DNA of 7,347 bases from Ruminococcaceae bacterium UBA1405. Its GTDB lineage: Bacteria > Bacillota > Clostridia > Oscillospirales > Ruminococcaceae. A model generated the notes under the pieces. The model saw only the letters and a program-made list of their open reading frames with translations. It did not search any database and was not told the DNA's origin. This document shows, piece after piece, positions 5,826 to 7,347 of this stretch (within the stretch, counting starts at the first letter, position 1; each line of letters starts with the position of its first letter). A program made the position numbers and the translations under genes. Where the stretch lies: the NCBI GenBank assembly GCA_002305685.1, contig DBQB01000055.1, positions 1 to 7,347 on the forward strand, read 5' to 3'.

Positions 5826-7247
5826 ATGAAAATTTTATATGCGGCCAGCGAGGCACGTCCCTTTATTGCATCCGGCGGATTGGCGGATGTGGCCGGTTCT
5901 CTGCCCAAGGCCATCCGAAGCAGACAGCACCAGTGCCGGGTGGTCATCCCCCTTTACGGAACGATGAAACAGCAGCTGCGGGAGAAGCTGACCTTTATCA
6001 CCAGCTTCCAGCTCCCCCTCTCTTGGCGCAGCCAGTACTGCGGAATCTTCGAGGCCACCGAGGGCGGCGTCAAGTATTATTTCATTGACAATGAGTTCTA
6101 TTTTAAGCGGGATACCCTCTATGGCTATGGGGATGATGCGGAGCGGTTTGTGTTTTTCTCCAAGGCTATTTTGGAGATGCTCAACTACATCGATTATGAG
6201 CCGGATATCATCAGCTGCAACGACTGGCAGACGGCGTTGGTACCGGTTTTCCTGCGCTGTTTTTATATGGGCTCGGAGAAGCATCGCCATCTCAAAACAG
6301 TCTTTACCATCCACAACATCCAGTATCAGGGACAGTTTGGGATGGATGTGCTGGGGTATGTTCTGGGAATTCCTTCCTATCAGGCGGGAATACTGGAATA
6401 TAACGGCTGCATCAACTATATGAAGGGCGCCATTGAAACCTGCGACATGATCACCACCGTAAGCCCCACCTATGCTCAGGAGATCCTTACCCCCTGGTTT
6501 GCTCACGGACTGGATAACCTGCTGCGGGAACGCCAGTACAAGCTTTGCGGCATCATCAACGGCATCGATCAATCGACCAATGACCCCGCCACAGATCCCG
6601 CCATGTTCCATAATTTTTCGTTGGAAACTTTGGAGGAGCGGAAAAAGAACAAAAAAGCGCTGCAACAGCATCTGGGGCTGGCAGAGAGCGACGATATGCT
6701 CATCGGTATTGTCACCCGTCTTGTCTCCCACAAGGGCGTGGATCTGATCCAGTATATCTTTGATGAGATCATTGGCCTTGGTACCCAGATTGCGATTTTG
6801 GGTTCCGGGGACAGTCAGTATGAAGATTTCTTCCGGGCCATGCAGGAGCGGTATCCTGGGCGGGTTTCCACCACCATCGGGTTTATCCCAGATCTCTCCA
6901 AAAAGATTTATGGCAGTGTGGACGTCTTCCTGATGCCTTCCAAGAGCGAGCCCTGTGGACTGGCGCAGATGATCGCCCTGCGCTATGGCGCCATCCCCAT
7001 TGTCCGGGAGACCGGAGGCCTCAAGGACAGCATCAAGGATTTGGGCGGAAAGGATGGAAACGGTTTTACCTTCCAGAGTTACAACGCCCACGATATGCTG
7101 GACGCCATCTCCCGCTGCAAACAGCTGTACGATCAGCCTGAAAAATGGTCCGAGGCGGTGAAACACGCCTTGCAATGCGATTTCAGCTGGGATAGCTCCG
7201 CGGAGGAATACATCAAGATGTACCATCGGGTGCTGGGGGATCAGTAA
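5826..7247 (+). CDS. glgA: Glycogen synthase GlgA (ADP-glucose, GT5)
   Basis: Transfers glucose from ADP-glucose to the non-reducing end of an alpha-1,4-glucan chain. It is 473 residues, the usual length. ATG 5826 gives the standard N-terminus MKILYAASEARPFIASGGLADV; AAGGA (5811-5815) is 10 bases upstream, and two out-of-frame ATGs (5816, 5821) lie in between. The GT5 N-terminal domain carries NDWQTALVPVF, HNIQYQGQFG (H163) and SPTYAQEI. The GT-B C-terminal domain carries VTRLVSHKG (R298 and K303, matching the phosphate-binding pair of E. coli GlgA) and SKSEPCGLAQMIALRYG with E375, followed by ETGGLKDSI. Two oddities: the Lys of the textbook K-T/V-G-G-L loop is Ala15 here, and the aromatic residue usual in the GID...W/YNPxTDP segment is Asn. 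Last gene of the set, separated from glgD by a 103-base gap with a strong hairpin. The family call is secure. Confidence 0.96.
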   Translation: MKILYAASEARPFIASGGLADVAGSLPKAIRSRQHQCRVVIPLYGTMKQQLREKLTFITSFQLPLSWRSQYCGIFEATEGGVKYYFIDNEFYFKRDTLYGYGDDAERFVFFSKAILEMLNYIDYEPDIISCNDWQTALVPVFLRCFYMGSEKHRHLKTVFTIHNIQYQGQFGMDVLGYVLGIPSYQAGILEYNGCINYMKGAIETCDMITTVSPTYAQEILTPWFAHGLDNLLRERQYKLCGIINGIDQSTNDPATDPAMFHNFSLETLEERKKNKKALQQHLGLAESDDMLIGIVTRLVSHKGVDLIQYIFDEIIGLGTQIAILGSGDSQYEDFFRAMQERYPGRVSTTIGFIPDLSKKIYGSVDVFLMPSKSEPCGLAQMIALRYGAIPIVRETGGLKDSIKDLGGKDGNGFTFQSYNAHDMLDAISRCKQLYDQPEKWSEAVKHALQCDFSWDSSAEEYIKMYHRVLGDQ

Positions 7248-7264
7248 AATCTGATTTCCGCGCG

Positions 7265-7286
7265 GTTTTCCGTTTTTTCGGGAAAC
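7265..7286 (+). other. Hairpin downstream of glgA (weak terminator candidate)
   Basis: GTTTTCCG (7265-7272) pairs with CGGGAAAC (7279-7286), eight pairs with one T-G, but the six Ts form the loop (7273-7278) rather than a tail. Only GGTTTCC follows. This may mark the 3' end of the glg transcript, but it lacks the U tract of a good intrinsic terminator. Confidence 0.3.
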
Positions 7287-7293
7287 GGTTTCC
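7281..7293. promoter_or_regulatory. Palindrome GGAAAC-G-GTTTCC, cre/LacI-type operator candidate
   Basis: Perfect 6-1-6 palindrome 34 bases after the glgA stop. In the 14-base window 7280-7293 it agrees with the CcpA cre consensus (TGNAANCGNTNNCA) except for the first T and last A. It overlaps the right arm of the hairpin at 7265-7286, so it could act as RNA structure, as an operator for a gene beyond the window, or as neither. Confidence 0.25.
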
Positions 7294-7347
7294 TGAGAAA
7301 TGGATTTTACAACAAAAATCGGACCCGTTGCAAAATTGAAAAATTCT

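Noticed and set aside
5835..7226. Long open antisense frame of 463 codons opposite glgA
   Set aside because: It mirrors the glgA reading frame and arises from its GC-rich third positions. It has no ribosome binding site or recognisable domain, and glgA itself is unmistakable.
7328..7347. TTGCAA near the right edge as the -35 of a downstream gene
   Set aside because: The matching -10 would fall beyond the window, so it cannot be supported; a 4-of-6 match alone is common by chance.

Overview
The window is a glycogen-synthesis locus from a Gram-positive anaerobe of the Clostridia, most likely an Oscillospiraceae/Ruminococcaceae-type gut bacterium. This placement rests on the Firmicutes-specific glgC-glgD pair in the order glgB-glgC-glgD-glgA, the GGAGG-type ribosome binding sites, moderate GC with GC-rich third codon positions in the glg genes, and the clostridial style of the GlgB and GlgA N-termini. 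It is a reading by eye; no database search was possible.

Layout, all genes on the + strand: 1-471 is the 3' end of gap (glyceraldehyde-3-phosphate dehydrogenase), closed by a strong intrinsic terminator at 505-545. A stretch of about 490 bases without a large gene follows. It holds a possible 30-codon ORF with a good ribosome binding site (631-723), several inverted repeats, a plausible extended -10 promoter (811-838) and a leader of about 190 bases. Then come glgB (1037-3241), glgC (3379-4581), glgD (4598-5722) and glgA (5826-7247). The last 100 bases hold a hairpin and a GGAAAC-G-GTTTCC palindrome but no gene.

The four glg genes form one pathway. GlgC with its partner GlgD makes ADP-glucose from glucose-1-phosphate and ATP, GlgA extends alpha-1,4-glucan from ADP-glucose, and GlgB introduces the alpha-1,6 branches. 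GlgC looks catalytically complete. GlgD has lost the nucleotide-binding GGRG loop and the sugar-phosphate Lys, so it is probably regulatory. No phosphorylase or debranching gene is present, so degradation must be encoded elsewhere or beyond the right edge.

The genes are ordinary in kind and I do not see a new defence or mobile system. The unusual points are a roughly 98-residue Lys/Ala/Thr/Ser-rich, histone-H1-like tail on GlgB, RNA hairpins in the glgB leader and in the glgB-glgC and glgD-glgA gaps, the possible small ORF, and loss of the textbook Lys of the KTGGL motif in GlgA.
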